Translations under genes and position numbers: made by a program
Source: Corticium candelabrum
Taxonomy: Eukaryota; Porifera; Homoscleromorpha; Homosclerophorida; Plakinidae
DNA length: 64,000 bases
Direction: 5' to 3'
NCBI RefSeq assembly: GCF_963422355.1
Contig: NC_085100.1
Coordinates: forward strand, 2,854,068-2,918,067
The notes under the pieces: model-generated
Seen by the model: only the letters and a program-made list of their open reading frames with translations
Databases searched by the model: none
Told to the model about the DNA's origin: nothing
Part shown: in pieces, positions 40,474 to 64,000 of the stretch
How the letters are laid out: each line of letters starts with the position of its first letter
How positions within the stretch are numbered: the first letter of the stretch is position 1

Positions 40474-41513
40474 GTTCTCGCTCTGCGACTCGATGACTAG
40501 ACGATACCCTGTATAAAAATGAGGTCGGAATGTGACGTAGATCCTGACTCTACAAATAGACTCGACAAACGCAATTTGCTCAACAAATTATAGTAGTGTA
40601 CGCGTACTTGTAATTTGTAATAGTGATATACATAGATGTGGTCATTGTATAGTCAAGCTAAAGCTTGTGTATAGCAGTCAAAAGCCGTACAGTATACTGA
40701 AACTATTGAGACACATTGCCAGCTCGCCGAATAAACACGGATGCGGTCTACCCACCGAGCACCCGTACAAAAAAACGTACCCGTATAACATCACATGCAA
40801 GTGCTAGAAAAGAACGCACAAACTATCCTAAACGGTGCAGAGCGTGCTGTCATGGTCAAACAACTTGTTGCCGCTTTTATAGTTTCTATATTTGTACTAA
40901 ATACTTTAATTAATTAATTAATTATTAACAGAACAAATTACTAGATATTTTGATTCCTAGATATCTAGATAGCGCTACTGCATGGCAAATCTAGAGTGAA
41001 AAGCGTCATGATTATGTCGTTGGTAAGTATTTTACCCCTATGCAGCGACCTAGGACTGCCACAAGTCAATGAAATGACTCCCTGAAAATTTACTAGGCTA
41101 CCAGTACCGTAGGTAAACTAGCTAGATGTATTAAGTAATCTCTATTTATCGGGTTACTTGCAGCGTGTAGTAGGTATCGCAATTAGATGTGTAGCACACT
41201 CTAACTAAAACCATCCGAAGAACTAAGAAAGATGGAATACCAAGAAGACTAGAGATCGCGGTCTCACCTAGCGGATGCTTTAGCGCGACGAAACCATACT
41301 AACGCATGCATCTTGATATGAAGAACTAACCGGCTGTGTGTTATCTAGAGTCTAACACTCTGCGACAATATGCCCGGATGTCTCAAGATTGTCATTGTGC
41401 TGCAAACTAAAAGTCGAGAACTTTATTTAAACTTAATCGTTTACGTATTTAGTATTAGATCCTGTCACTCTGCTAGAGATATTAACTAGTTAATACCGTA
41501 ATTAGAGTGAGTT

Positions 41514-41690
41514 GCGTGCAAGGAAGTACGCATGTCTCGTCTATTTGAGCCAAGAACTCTGTCTATAGCCTTTGTATCTGATACTCCGATGCGATGTATA
41601 CGTTCTATATAGCATCGTAATATCAGATACAAAGGCTATAAACAGAGTTCTTGGCTCAAATGAACGAGACATGCGTACTTCCTTGCACGC
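41514..41690. repeat. 177-bp near-perfect hairpin (foldback element)
   Basis: Arms of about 72 bp (GCGTGCAAGGAAGTACGCAT ... and its complement) are almost perfect reverse complements around a loop of about 33 bp. Only a few mismatches are seen (for example TCTATTTGAG versus CTCAAATGAA). No reading frame survives across the loop. Confidence 0.95.
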
Positions 41691-43613
41691 AGCATTTCCA
41701 AGCAGTTTCAGTCAATTGAAAGTAAGTCTACAGTGGACCAGTGGTGTAGACCTATCTTTAGATGCATGCAGTGGACACCATACTGCAGGAGGCACTCATA
41801 GCATTACCTCTATTTAAATCTCTTGTGGCGCACTGTCTTGTGTAGCCTTGACGGAAGCTATAGTCTGTTGACCTAGCCGTGCATGTGGCTGCAAACTGTT
41901 AATTCTGCTTCTAGCTGCCGAGTGCTCCCTCCCTTCGCGCAAACACTCTAGATACATACACACACGACCGTCAGTATTTGCCTCGGTTATTTGATTAGAT
42001 AGGCACGTTTATAATTACCAACTGCTCTACGTACCCATTGCAGGACTTACGCTGATAGATTTGGTGACATATAAATTTATTATTGTATCGAGAAGTTAAT
42101 TTCAGTAGCAAAGGAAATCCATATAAATAACAAAAATTTGTCTAGTAAATGTCTAGAGCGACATTAGTGTATATTATTAATAGAACCAGGAAAACGAGAG
42201 TCACAGCCTACGAATATTTACACCAACTCTACAGCGATGTCTATATATACTTCACGTAACACATGCACAGACACATTACCTCTTCCTAGACAGCCGGTAA
42301 ACGTCCGGTTCCTGTCGGTTGATTTGACCGACCAAGTTTAGTAGCAAATCTATATAGATGAGGACAAAATACACTGTCGAAGTCGGCAACTATAGTTAGA
42401 TAAGCCAACGAGAACTGCAAAAAATTTCAAACAAACGCAACTGTCTACGTCATCTAGAGTCATTGCCGCAGATATCTGTCATTTTGTACGTAACTAGGTA
42501 AAGATGCCAAATTTGGTTGATATGGGCGTCGCCTTTCTGTTTCGACCCCTAGAGATAGACTGCATGTGCATGCATGCGATATCTTGGTCTTCTATTCCCT
42601 AGACTTCCGCATTGTTGCATGCTCTTGAAATAGCAAAATCTTTGTCGTAGGCGCCAATGGCGCGTGCCAAGTATGTTTAGATGGATAACTAGATTATGAT
42701 ATGACGAAGACCATGCAGGGTGTTTCTCTAGCTAACTCTCAACTTGCTTATTAGTCGTGATATTTGAGTTTGCATGCTTCTAGAATCCACGTGTTGTAGA
42801 CACTGCACCACACTAGTACTATGCCATACCTGTCAATTAATGCAGCAGTGCCAGTGTGTACTTAGGTATACTAGCTAGATTGCAGTGTATAGTTCTTTAG
42901 ATAAAATATATGGCTTTATTCATAATGTATCCTAAAACGAGCATGCAGTCGTAGAGTGGTGATCGACTCTACAGAAGACATTCAACTAGAGAGGATGCTA
43001 TAGCTGTGACAGGATCTCAGTATATTTTTCAAATTCTGTGCAGATTGCAACTAATCTATAAACTGATTTTTAGCTGTTTAATTAAACGTGGGAGACGTGA
43101 GTTGGTCAATCGCCATGCACACGCACGTTGTCTTATTGGATCCTGTTGCGATTGCCTATAGCTTCTACAACATGCATGACTTCCTCCACATCTCCAAATT
43201 TTTGCTATTTACCAAGTACTATGATTTACCTACCAACTACGAACAACCTAATATCTGGCATGCAACGAAACACAAATTAGCATGCTAGTGCTATACCTCT
43301 GTTTCACAGTCGTTTCTGTGGACTCAGGAGAGTCGATTCTCAACTGCAAGGACTGTACAGCCTACCACTTCACTTAATTAATTAACTTAATTTGATGACG
43401 ACGCAAGCGCAAATCAATTGTTGCGACATAGCTCAGCTGCAGTACGAACGCGCAGCTCAATGTGTCGTTCTTGACTTACCTAGAGCAGTAGTGAAGCAGC
43501 TCGAAAAAACAATTTCCGTCCGCGTACACTTCCAGAGATCTTGATTTGCATCGCATGGATTGCTAGTCGAAGTCATCATCTAGAGGTACACACAGAGCCG
43601 TGTAAGGAGTACT

Positions 43614-43640
43614 AGTCTCGCGTAGCCAGACCCTTTTCGC
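43614..43640. mobile_element. solo MITE end, TCGCGTAGCCAGACC family
   Basis: GTCTCGCGTAGCCAGACCC matches the terminus of the MITE at 20316-20457. No second end was found nearby, so it is a fragment. Confidence 0.6.
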
Positions 43641-44685
43641 CATCGTACTTCCGGCGAGAAAACAATCATTGCTCATACTCATGCTCCTATTCTCATGGCC
43701 TCTGCCATCATACTTCTTTTTCAGGGCTGCAGGTATACGTACAGACATGGGCATAATTATGGAGCCACCCTGAGCATGTGACTTAGATTAAAAAATTATT
43801 GGACTTTCTCAGACACTGCAAATACATGCATCTACAGTGACAGCTGCACCTTTTAGTAAATTAAAACAAGTCATAATGGTAAGGTAATGGCTTTGATTTT
43901 GCCATCCTCATATCTGAGATTGGAGGATGTTTGACCTGTTGAGATTCACGACTGCTTCTGGCATGCTGTCAGTTCAACCAGTAAATTTGAAACTTAATAA
44001 TCAAAATCATTTTCAAAAAGCTTTTAAAACAATAAAATGACTTTGTTTAAGCCAGAAGACATACTCAAAGATTAAATAGAGACTATACGTTTCAGTTTAC
44101 TTGCATATTGTGAGTCTGCTCTTGTGACGTCGCAACATGGACGCGGGTTGGACATGGTAATGCATGGCGGCAGTGGATAGTCTGGCCATTCTCTTGATCT
44201 TTTCGTTGCTATGGGTTGTCAAAACGTCCAATCAGAACAATATAAATACCCAAATAGCATGATGTGATGTAGAATCAGCGGGTCATCAAGTGTATTCACA
44301 AATCTTCAGTGTCCTGTTGATTTCCATGCCTCAGCTGATATGGGGAGTGGCCCCATTAGTATTCCCATGTCTGTAGTTCTTCCGTGTGGAGCCACATATT
44401 GTCTGCCTAGAGGCTCGAGTGCACGTGTCCAGCCGGGGGAGACGACCGGCTGGACACTCAAGCCACAGTATCATGATCACTTGGCAACTAGACTAGCTAG
44501 GACAATATGTACAGAGCTCGAGGAGTAAAATTGGAGCTGAAGGACAGTTCTCTGGAGCCACGTTTGGCTTTATTGTCATGCTAACAACAGCCCTGATTTT
44601 TAGCACTAGAATGCCTGCCAGTTCAACACTTCTCTCCGTCTCGACGGAGCACGTGAGTCATCACGTGAACAACAAATTGTCCAAA

Positions 44686-52164
<7,479 letters not shown>

Positions 52165-52856
52165 ATTAACGAATATCGTCTGCCATTATTGAATTTGTTT
52201 GTTGATTGCCTCGGCGTGTTTTGGATGACTCTGCTGGTTAGATGGTGTTTGGTCACGTGACACTAGAGCTGCACGTTGACTGGTAAACTAGGCATTCAGT
52301 CAATTTCGGTGTGGTTCTGTCTGCAGTACTGTAGCGATGAGTTACTTGCGTACAACTGAACGCGTTCGCGTAGATTGGGTGCGAAACTGCACTATTGTCC
52401 AAGCTAAAAACCCACTTCCCGGTCTCTAGGGGCCACAGGGCCTGGTAGAAAAGTTTGAGTTAACTAGCGAAAAGTCATTCGCAAGTGATGTCAAATGAAA
52501 AACGTCTATCGATTCGAATTACCGACAAAAAGCCAAGAGATTGAGGTATAGATATAACGTAGGATGCTACGCTAGCTACCCTGAAACCGTGCTACTGTAT
52601 ATCTATGTTATCTACCACAATCGAATGGTGTCGACGTCGTGACTTGTCGGTTAATTGCTAAAGGGTGGGGAAAGGGTAAGAGCACGTAGGCAAATGCTGT
52701 AAGTATATCAGAGCCATTTTATTTACTTTTAATACGCCTTATAAGCACATGTTGTTGTTCGGCCAAATAATGTTTTAAGTTAGTTAACTACCATGCTCTC
52801 GTATACAGCTATCTAGAGGTCTACACACTCACACTCCTATACTTAGCTATAGATTG
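52165..52856. other. intergenic spacer
   Basis: 3' flank of the glycosidase-like gene. No repeat or coding signal was recognised. Confidence 0.5.
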
Positions 52857-54856
52857 GCTCATGCTGTACAGGGACTATTCTGTTCACGGTGACTATCCTG
52901 TTCACGTGGACTATTCTGTTCATATTTGCTCCTATTCTGTTCACCGGGGACTATCTTGTTCACGCAATTTGAACCCACCCTAGCGGGGACTACCTTGTTC
53001 ACAGGCGACTATCCTGTTCACGACGACTATTCTGCATGTTCATACTAGCCATATGCATAGTGTTCATGGCGACTATCCTGTTCACAGGCGACTTATAATC
53101 CTGTTCACAGGTGACAATGTTGTTCACGTTCACCGGGGACTATCCTGTTCACGGCGACTATCAGCTACTATATATTCTGTTTACGGCGACTATAGATCTG
53201 CGTGTTCACTAGAGCTTCTGTTCACTAGCTAGACACTTTTGTTCATTGTCAACAGTCCCATCAATCCATACGCGCAACACTTACCGTACTAGCTCTTGCT
53301 CAATTTAGCTATCTAGCTACCTGCCTGTACGGTACGTGGCTGACAACACTACCATATCGTAGACTCTTCCAATGTGCTCAACTAAAGTGGTCCTCTCTGG
53401 TGTATACAGATCCTAGGAATGTGTGTATTACAACTAATAATTTTCTGATTGTCCATGTGTGATTACGTAATTCCTAGATAAGTATGATATCTATACTGTA
53501 CAGTGTCTGTGACAGAAGGTTGGCGAGTGGTTGCAAGAAGCTAGTAAATTTACAGCAACTATAATGCAATTAATGCATAGTAAGTTAATTGCGTCAGTAA
53601 CAGGGATCGATGGTTGTAAGCAAGCACCAGCAAGTCATCTAGGGTAGGGAAATTAATTGAAGATTGAGACTGTGATCTAGCATTACTATTTTCCTCATAT
53701 ACAATGAACAAAAACACATTTTATACTATCTATTTTGTGTGTGTCTGTGTGTGTCTCTGTGTAAATTTTAAATGTACAGTTCTGTATGTCCTTTATTAAC
53801 TGTGGATACTGTATGCCTTCAGCAGGCGTGAAAGAAATTCATACACATGAGTACCATACTATAATACATTTCTATATCACACAGAAATTGCCATGCATCG
53901 ATCGATCAATCTTAGACACAGATTCAAAAGAAGTCTAGTGTTTAGAGTGTGGGGGGAGGTTGCATAGGCTATTGTGTTAAAAATGATGTCATAACTGCCG
54001 CCAGGTCATTGCCTACAATTCCTGTTGGACGTCTCTAGATGGGAAGACTGACTCAAATATACTTTTATGTTTTAACTTAACAGATGTATCAAAGCAGATA
54101 ATGAGTAGTTATTTACAGCTACAATAGCATATAGTGCACAAGTTTTATTTGAAATAGTGCACCGTTAATTAATTGGTTTTGAGACTAGACAGATTTTTCG
54201 TTGAATTAGATAGGCTACAAATAAAGATTGGATAAACAAACAATACATGTTTTTGCAGAGTTACTGTTGATGTAATTCAAATAATTGTTGTGAACAGAAT
54301 ACGTGTAGTCGCCTGTGGACAGGATAGTCGCCATGAACACTATGCATATGGCTAGTGTGAACATGCAGAATAGTCGCGGAAACAGGATAGTCGCCTGTGA
54401 ACAGGATAGTCTCCGGTGAACAGGATAGTCCCCGCTATAGTGGGGACTATCCTATTCACCGGAGACTATTCTGTTCACGTGAACAGGACAGTCCCCGGTG
54501 AACAGGATTATAAGTCGCCTGTGAACAGAATAGTCACAATGAACACTGTATGCATATGGCTAGTGTGAACATGCAGAATAGTCGTCGTGAACAGGATAGT
54601 TAGTCGCCTGTGAACAAGATAGTCGCCTGTGAACAAGATAGTCCCCGGTGAACAGAATAGTCCACGCTATAGCGGGGACTATCCTGTTCACGTGAACAGG
54701 ATAGTCCCCGGTGAACAGGATAGTCCCCGCTAGGGTGGGTTCAAATTGCGTGAACAAGATAGTCCCTGGTGAACAGAATAGGAGCAAATATGAACAGAAT
54801 AGTCCACGTGAACAGGATAGTCCACGTGAACAGGATAGTCCCTGTACACATGCTCA
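52857..54856. mobile_element. 2-kb foldback transposon-like element with subrepeat arms
   Basis: The left arm (52857-53180) is built of GACTATCCTGTTCAC-type units and the right arm (54296-54856) of their reverse complement GTGAACAGGATAGTC. The arms match over long stretches, for example CAATTTGAACCCACCCTAGCG on the left against CGCTAGGGTGGGTTCAAATT on the right, and AACAGAATAGGAGCAAATAT. The middle 1.1 kb has no reading frame. Long inverted arms of tandem subrepeats are the hallmark of Foldback-type elements. The right end lies 48 bp before the start codon of the first TMEM150-like gene. Confidence 0.8.
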
Positions 54857-54903
54857 CAACTTTCAGAAGAGATCACGTGCCGTAGGGATTGCGTTGAGTC
54901 GCC

Positions 54904-56938
<2,035 letters not shown>

Positions 56939-57088
56939 TTAAGACCTGTAGAGTCTAGGACTATCTGGTCCGACGCGTCTAGCTATCTTTACCATGTTTT
57001 GATTGTTGAAATTAGAAATTATTATAGCAATCAAATTATTTTTGTCTACTATGGCAATAAATATTGCAAACTGTTATCAGATCAACGT

Positions 57089-57093
57089 GTGCG

Positions 57094-57178
<85 letters not shown>
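57089..57178. repeat. (GT)n microsatellite abutting a SINE
   Basis: About 45 GT units ending where the SINE-like sequence begins. Confidence 0.95.
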
Positions 57179-57179
<1 letters not shown>

Positions 57180-57500
57180 CGGCGTCTGTAGAATGAAAAC
57201 ATCCGGGACCTTTGGGTCATGAGTTCAGTACGGGATGGGCACAGGCCAGGAGCATACATCTAGACATGTATATGCTCCTGCACAAGCGTAATTCCTCTAG
57301 GCAAGGAACTCACACGCAATTGCCTCTCTCGACTCAGGAGTATATATGAGTACAGTACCTGGTCATTGACTGGGGGGGGGACAAGACCGATGACTTGGCA
57401 GAACACTATTGCGCAGTCAAGGTCAACAAGCATGCTGCGCCAAAAAGTCAGTGCCCCTGGGATGCTCTGGTCAAGCATCAAGGGGTACATCAGTGCGGCC
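57179..57500 (+). mobile_element. tRNA-derived SINE, family 1, copy b (head truncated)
   Basis: ACATCCGGGACCTTTGGGTCATGAGTTCAG corresponds to the box B side of the head. Then come GCAAGGAACTCACACGCAATTGCCTCTCTCGACTCAGGAGTATATATGAG and ACCTGGTCATTGACTGGGG, shared with copy c. Box A is missing. The 3' body differs from copy c after the GGGG run. Confidence 0.7.
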
Positions 57501-57573
57501 TGAAAACACTAAGTACGTAGGGGTGCTTCAGTACTGAAAGGCATATCCATTTGTCCAATAGTTGTGTGTGTGT

Positions 57574-57607
<34 letters not shown>

Positions 57608-57718
57608 CGTGTGAGTGAGAAAGGTGATGAGAAAGGGTGTTCAGTAGGTGAGCCTAATTTCTAAAGATAACAACAGTCGACTGGTTCTAGGAACCCATCA
57701 CGTGATTTCAAGGCCATC

Positions 57719-60077
<2,359 letters not shown>

Positions 60078-60681
60078 AAGCGTAAGTGTAACATTTTAGG
60101 ACAAGATCTATGTTGTGTACGAAGGAGTTAGTAGCACTATAAATTTTATTAATATGTGCTTCCAGTTGCAAGGGATATATAAAATTTACACCAAGGAGGA
60201 TTTACTTCCGTCGCATACAAATGCTATATCCGTTTGTATTCACCAATTTTAGGTCATCTACTGTGATAGTAGTGTATCAGTCTACGTCACAACTCTGTCT
60301 TGGTACTGAAAATTAGCTACAACTAGACAAATCCAATCTTTAATTAGTCTCGTGCACCACTGTATCTTTATATTATCTGCCTGCTACAACATCTACTACT
60401 CTAATACAGTGTCTACTTCATCTAATCAGACGGTTCCCGCTTGGTGTAGATAGATTCTAGGTCCCGGACGTTCACTTGACTGGGGTTAACATCCGGAAAT
60501 TGCTAACATATTTGAAATCTGAAAAGAATATGCAATGCAACATTAATTCCATTTTCAGTATGTTACATATACGGGTATGCATACAACACGTGTACTCCAG
60601 CACATCCTCAGTGCTAGCAAGCAACCAGATTCGAGCGCTCTCCCTGCGAATCTGGCTGGAAGTCGAGGCTAGATTTCTGGC

Positions 60682-62756
60682 ATGGTTATCTACGGTAGTG
60701 CTAAGGTCGAATGGATCACCTACTCCACCGTTTTCCTAATGGTGAACACCTGCATCGTTTGCTACATCGTTGCTGTTGGTCTCGGTCACGTGCCAGCTTG
60801 GCTGCCAATGATCAGTGACTGCGCTGTCCAGTCGCCAGAGAAGTACATGTTCCGGGTTGGTGTCATCTCAGGCGCTACATGTTTGTTAGCGAACATGGTC
60901 ATGGTCTACAATGCCTTCCCCGACTTCTACTTCAGAAAGTGTACTCTCGCGCTGGCCGTGTTAGCTGCTGTCGGAATGAGCATCTGTGGAGCTGTGGACG
61001 AGAAAGAAAACCCCGCCGTGCATGATGGTAAGCGTAACTGAATCGATAAAGGTCTAAATTTTAGTTTCAGGCATGTGTACATGTTGAAATTTGTGACGGA
61101 AGAGTGGAAGTAGACAGTAACAAAATTGTGGCCCAGCATACAGTACCCAGATTAACAATTTAGTGGATGTGGCCTTTGAAACAATTGACAATTTTGTACA
61201 AGTCATATCTAACCCTCTGGCCAGAGGCCCATATGATGGAACTAGTGAAATTTTAGTTTTTCACTAAGTGATGTCAAACAGAAATTCATGCCAATTGAAA
61301 AGTTTTTATCTGCCAAAAACAGGAGAACTACTATAATATATGTAGTTATTTGCATGATACAGTGAGCCAGACCTCGTTATTCTAACACCCGATAATCCAA
61401 CACGCTCACTTTGAGTTTCTGACGAAGGTACATGTGAAACCAATCTACACAGGTCACTGTGTATTTGTTACCGATAATCGACAGTCGCATTAGTCAGACA
61501 GAAACCAGTGGGATAAATGTGGTCAAAATAACAAAGTCTGACTGTATTGAAAATATGGACTTTAATTGCCTTATTTTATCTCTTACTGAACTGTTTTGTC
61601 TGATTCTTTTCTGTAATTCATTGTGAGGCAAAGTAGTTGTTAGTATTTTATTGTTACCTGCTGTGTGGTCGGTTCTGCTGCATTACAACCGAAAGCACTA
61701 TTCCATAGTTCTACTCTGCTGCTAATTCTATCCAAATACGTACACAGAAAGGAGCAGCAGCCCTCTCGGTTCAGTTTTTGTTCCATTAGCCATCGCCAAG
61801 TAAAACAAAAAATCTACTTGCCAGCAAAGTTTATCAGCTAGCCCTGTCCCATCTCTAGCTGTGAGACACGATTCTAGTAATCAATGAAAAACACGACATA
61901 CCGGCTCTCAGTTCCTGGAATACATTAGCAACAAGAAATACGAAATCGATGCATTAACCTTTAGGTATTTGTTGTCCGTTGTTTTAATTGTTTGCTGTGT
62001 GCCTGCCGGTTTATCTGCATACCCGAGACTGTGTCTCTGTGCCTATCAAAATACCTACTTTCGTACACGTACATGCTCCTCAATAGTCTGTCCACGTGTC
62101 TACCCTATCATGCAACCTGTACATCGATAATTATCACTCTTTCAGTACTAATGCGGTTGTGTTGTATCTGTTCCAGTTGGTGCATTGTTATTTTTCGCTT
62201 GTTACGATCTCGTGGTGATCATTCTGTCACTTGATGCTTCATGGAGCGAAAAGATCTCACCGTCATCCATTAGGGTCAAACTCGCTTTCGCCATTTTGGC
62301 AATCGTCGTCCCAGTTATTGCTATAATCTTGAGTAAAACCAAGCAGTGCCACACAAATTTGTATTATACCTAATTAATTCCTATCTTTTTTCAATCCAGG
62401 TTATTACCCCAAACATCGTAGCTACCTGGCACTATGTGAATGGTCAGTCTTCATCAGTCAAACCTCTAGAATTTTTTACCATAAACTTTTCTCTGACAGG
62501 TTTGGTGCTTTCGGTTTCGCCTTTTTTACTCTGACGTTTGCGCAGGATTTCGACACGGTAGACCTGGTGGAAGAAAAATGTCCAGGTATGTCGAATTCAA
62601 ATACACAGGTCGTGTACATCACACAATCAAGCGATTAAATTTGTTTGCCCCATAAATCTAGATTTTGAACGAGTCCTCTCTAAGCCAAACTCGTCTCAAT
62701 GTGTGTATACACAGTCAACAAGTCAACAACATAGCACTTCAGACAGTACTTTTTAA
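60682..62756 (+). CDS. TMEM150/DRAM family membrane protein, paralog C
   Basis: Five exons: 60682-61027, 62177-62332, 62400-62442, 62500-62585, 62662-62756; 241 residues, phases matching. Exon 1 is again 346 nt and exon 2 156 nt; exon 3 is one codon shorter and exon 4 one codon longer than in A and B. It shares WLPMISDCAVQSPEKYMFRVG and LALCEWFGAFGFAFFTLTF. It is the most diverged copy, with a Ser/Gln-rich tail. Its introns lack the large GT arrays seen in A and B. Confidence 0.87.
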
Positions 62757-62879
62757 TTAATCTAGTGGTTGGTATAACCGTACATGTTTTCCACTATCTC
62801 GTATTTATTAAATGCAGCATTTCTTTGAAAGATGCAATCGAATGTACATACTATTGTCAGATGGTAGGTATCAATACAA

Positions 62880-63450
62880 CGCAAGTGGTATTGATGCATT
62901 TGAAAATTAATTAATAATTTAAAGAATAAATAAAAACTGAAATTGATAATTTAAAAATAAATTAAAAATTAAAATTAATTTTAAAACTAAATGAAAACTA
63001 AGTTTAAATTAATAATTTAAAAAAATTAATGGTAAATGAAAAATTAAAACTAATAACTTAAAAATAGTTGACAATTAAAATCAAAATCAATAATTTAAAT
63101 AAATTAAAAATTATAATTAGTAATTAAAAATAAATGGTAAATGAAAAACTAAAATTAATAATTTTAAAAAATAGTTAAAAAATTTAAAATAAATAATTTA
63201 AATTTAAAAATAAATTAAAATTAATAATTTAAAAAATAGCTAAAAATTGAATCAAAATCAATAATTTAAAGAATAAAAAATAAATTAAACATGAAAATTA
63301 ATATTTAAAATTTAAATGGTAAATAAATTAAGATTAATAATTTAAAAAATAAATAAAAACTAAAACTAAAGTTAATAATTTAAAAAAGTAAACATTTAAT
63401 TAAAATTAAATTAATAATTTAAAATAAATTAAAAGTTAAAATTTAGAAGA
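62880..63450. repeat. A/T-only low-complexity tract
   Basis: About 570 bp with hardly any G or C, made of irregular TTAATAATTTAAAAAATAAAT-like units. It lies 3' of paralog C. Confidence 0.9.
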
Positions 63451-64000
63451 AAAAAACAAAAAAGTAGCAATTGTTTGTATATGGTTAACCACAAAGCTCC
63501 ATCACTTCTAATCTATGTTGCTTCCAGTGACCTGTCAACTAAAATTTTAGCTGTACTGACTAAATGGGTTTATCAAAACAATCTGAAGCAACCAATTGAC
63601 TTTTGACCTCTAATATGTGTAGATATTATTATTGACAATAATATACATTACACGATTACATGTCTATACTAAATATGTGGTTTACGTGTACAAGTCCATA
63701 TACGAGAGACTCCTACTCTGTGCCGAGTTGACTTCATAATTCTAAATTTAATTGATTTCAATACCTTGGATGGAATTAACATCATACCATGTTCCATACC
63801 AATTGGCCACTCTGCTGGAGATCGAATTCAATTCGAGTCAGTGATGTGATTGCTTGCTGCATTGCATCAATAATCTAATAAATTTATCAATAATTAATAC
63901 ATTTTAGTTTTAATAATTCGTGACCCAAGTTGAACACCCACATGCAATTTGTTGCCATCGGCATTGCTATCTGTTGTGTCAGTGATATGAAAACTCGGCG
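63451..64000. other. non-coding window end
   Basis: AT-rich sequence; no exon, repeat or RNA gene recognised. Confidence 0.5.

Larger units (their letters stand above)
40474..44685. other. gene-poor intergenic region between divergent genes
   Basis: Separates the 5' ends of the giant receptor (minus) and the glycosidase-like gene (plus), so both promoters lie here. No coding exon is supported. It contains TTAATTAA runs near 40910 and 43375, the hairpin at 41514 and a lone MITE end at 43614. Confidence 0.6.

Noticed and set aside
44578-44685. Upstream in-frame start of the glycosidase-like gene
   Set aside because: It would bury the signal peptide; the Met at 44686 begins a typical secretory leader.
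52857-54856. CRISPR-like array
   Set aside because: Units are contiguous or irregularly spaced without unique spacers, in inverted arms, in a eukaryotic context.

Overview
The window reads as intron-rich metazoan nuclear DNA. Genes have many short exons with GT-AG introns of 50 nt to several kb. The spacers are packed with (GT)n, (ACAG)n and (CATA)n microsatellites, tRNA-derived SINEs, LINE 3' ends, MITEs and foldback elements. The gene set (LIN52, TRABD, MRPL34, MsrA, an NT-type C2 protein, a cadherin-repeat receptor, TMEM150 relatives) is animal. The style suggests an early-branching marine invertebrate, perhaps a sponge, but nothing here proves the phylum. Exon models below were built by eye from reading frames, splice consensus and intron phase, so edges may be off by 1-2 nt.

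Layout. 1-418 minisatellite. 584-6336 (-) NT-C2 protein with an EHBP1-like N terminus; its introns hold a hAT-like MITE and a decayed LINE end. 6616-8810 (-) methionine sulfoxide reductase A with in-frame TGA at the catalytic cysteine and a SECIS-like hairpin in the 3'UTR. 8914-9841 (+) mitochondrial ribosomal protein L34, divergent from msrA. 10108-11618 (+) secretory-pathway JmjC/cupin protein. 12850-19463 (-) TRABD, whose longest intron holds a LINE-SINE-LINE cluster and a nested MITE. 19621-19989 (+) LIN52, sharing a repeat-filled divergent promoter with TRABD.

20742-40473 (-) is one giant gene. Its N-terminal half is an Anakonda/Bark beetle-type triple repeat (SRCR plus right-handed beta-helix) with a C-type lectin domain. 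It then runs without a phase break through EGF, PSI, a large unrecognised region, VWD, EGF repeats, seven cadherin repeats, a transmembrane helix and a tail with an NPxY motif. 40474-44685 is gene-poor with a near-perfect hairpin. 44686-52164 (+) is a secreted TIM-barrel glycosidase-like protein. 52857-54856 is a 2 kb foldback element whose inverted arms are made of short subrepeats. 54904-62756 (+) holds three tandem TMEM150/DRAM-family genes with identical intron phases. 62757-64000 is AT-rich and gene-free.

The strongest observations are the Anakonda-cadherin fusion and the selenocysteine MsrA with a matching SECIS candidate.
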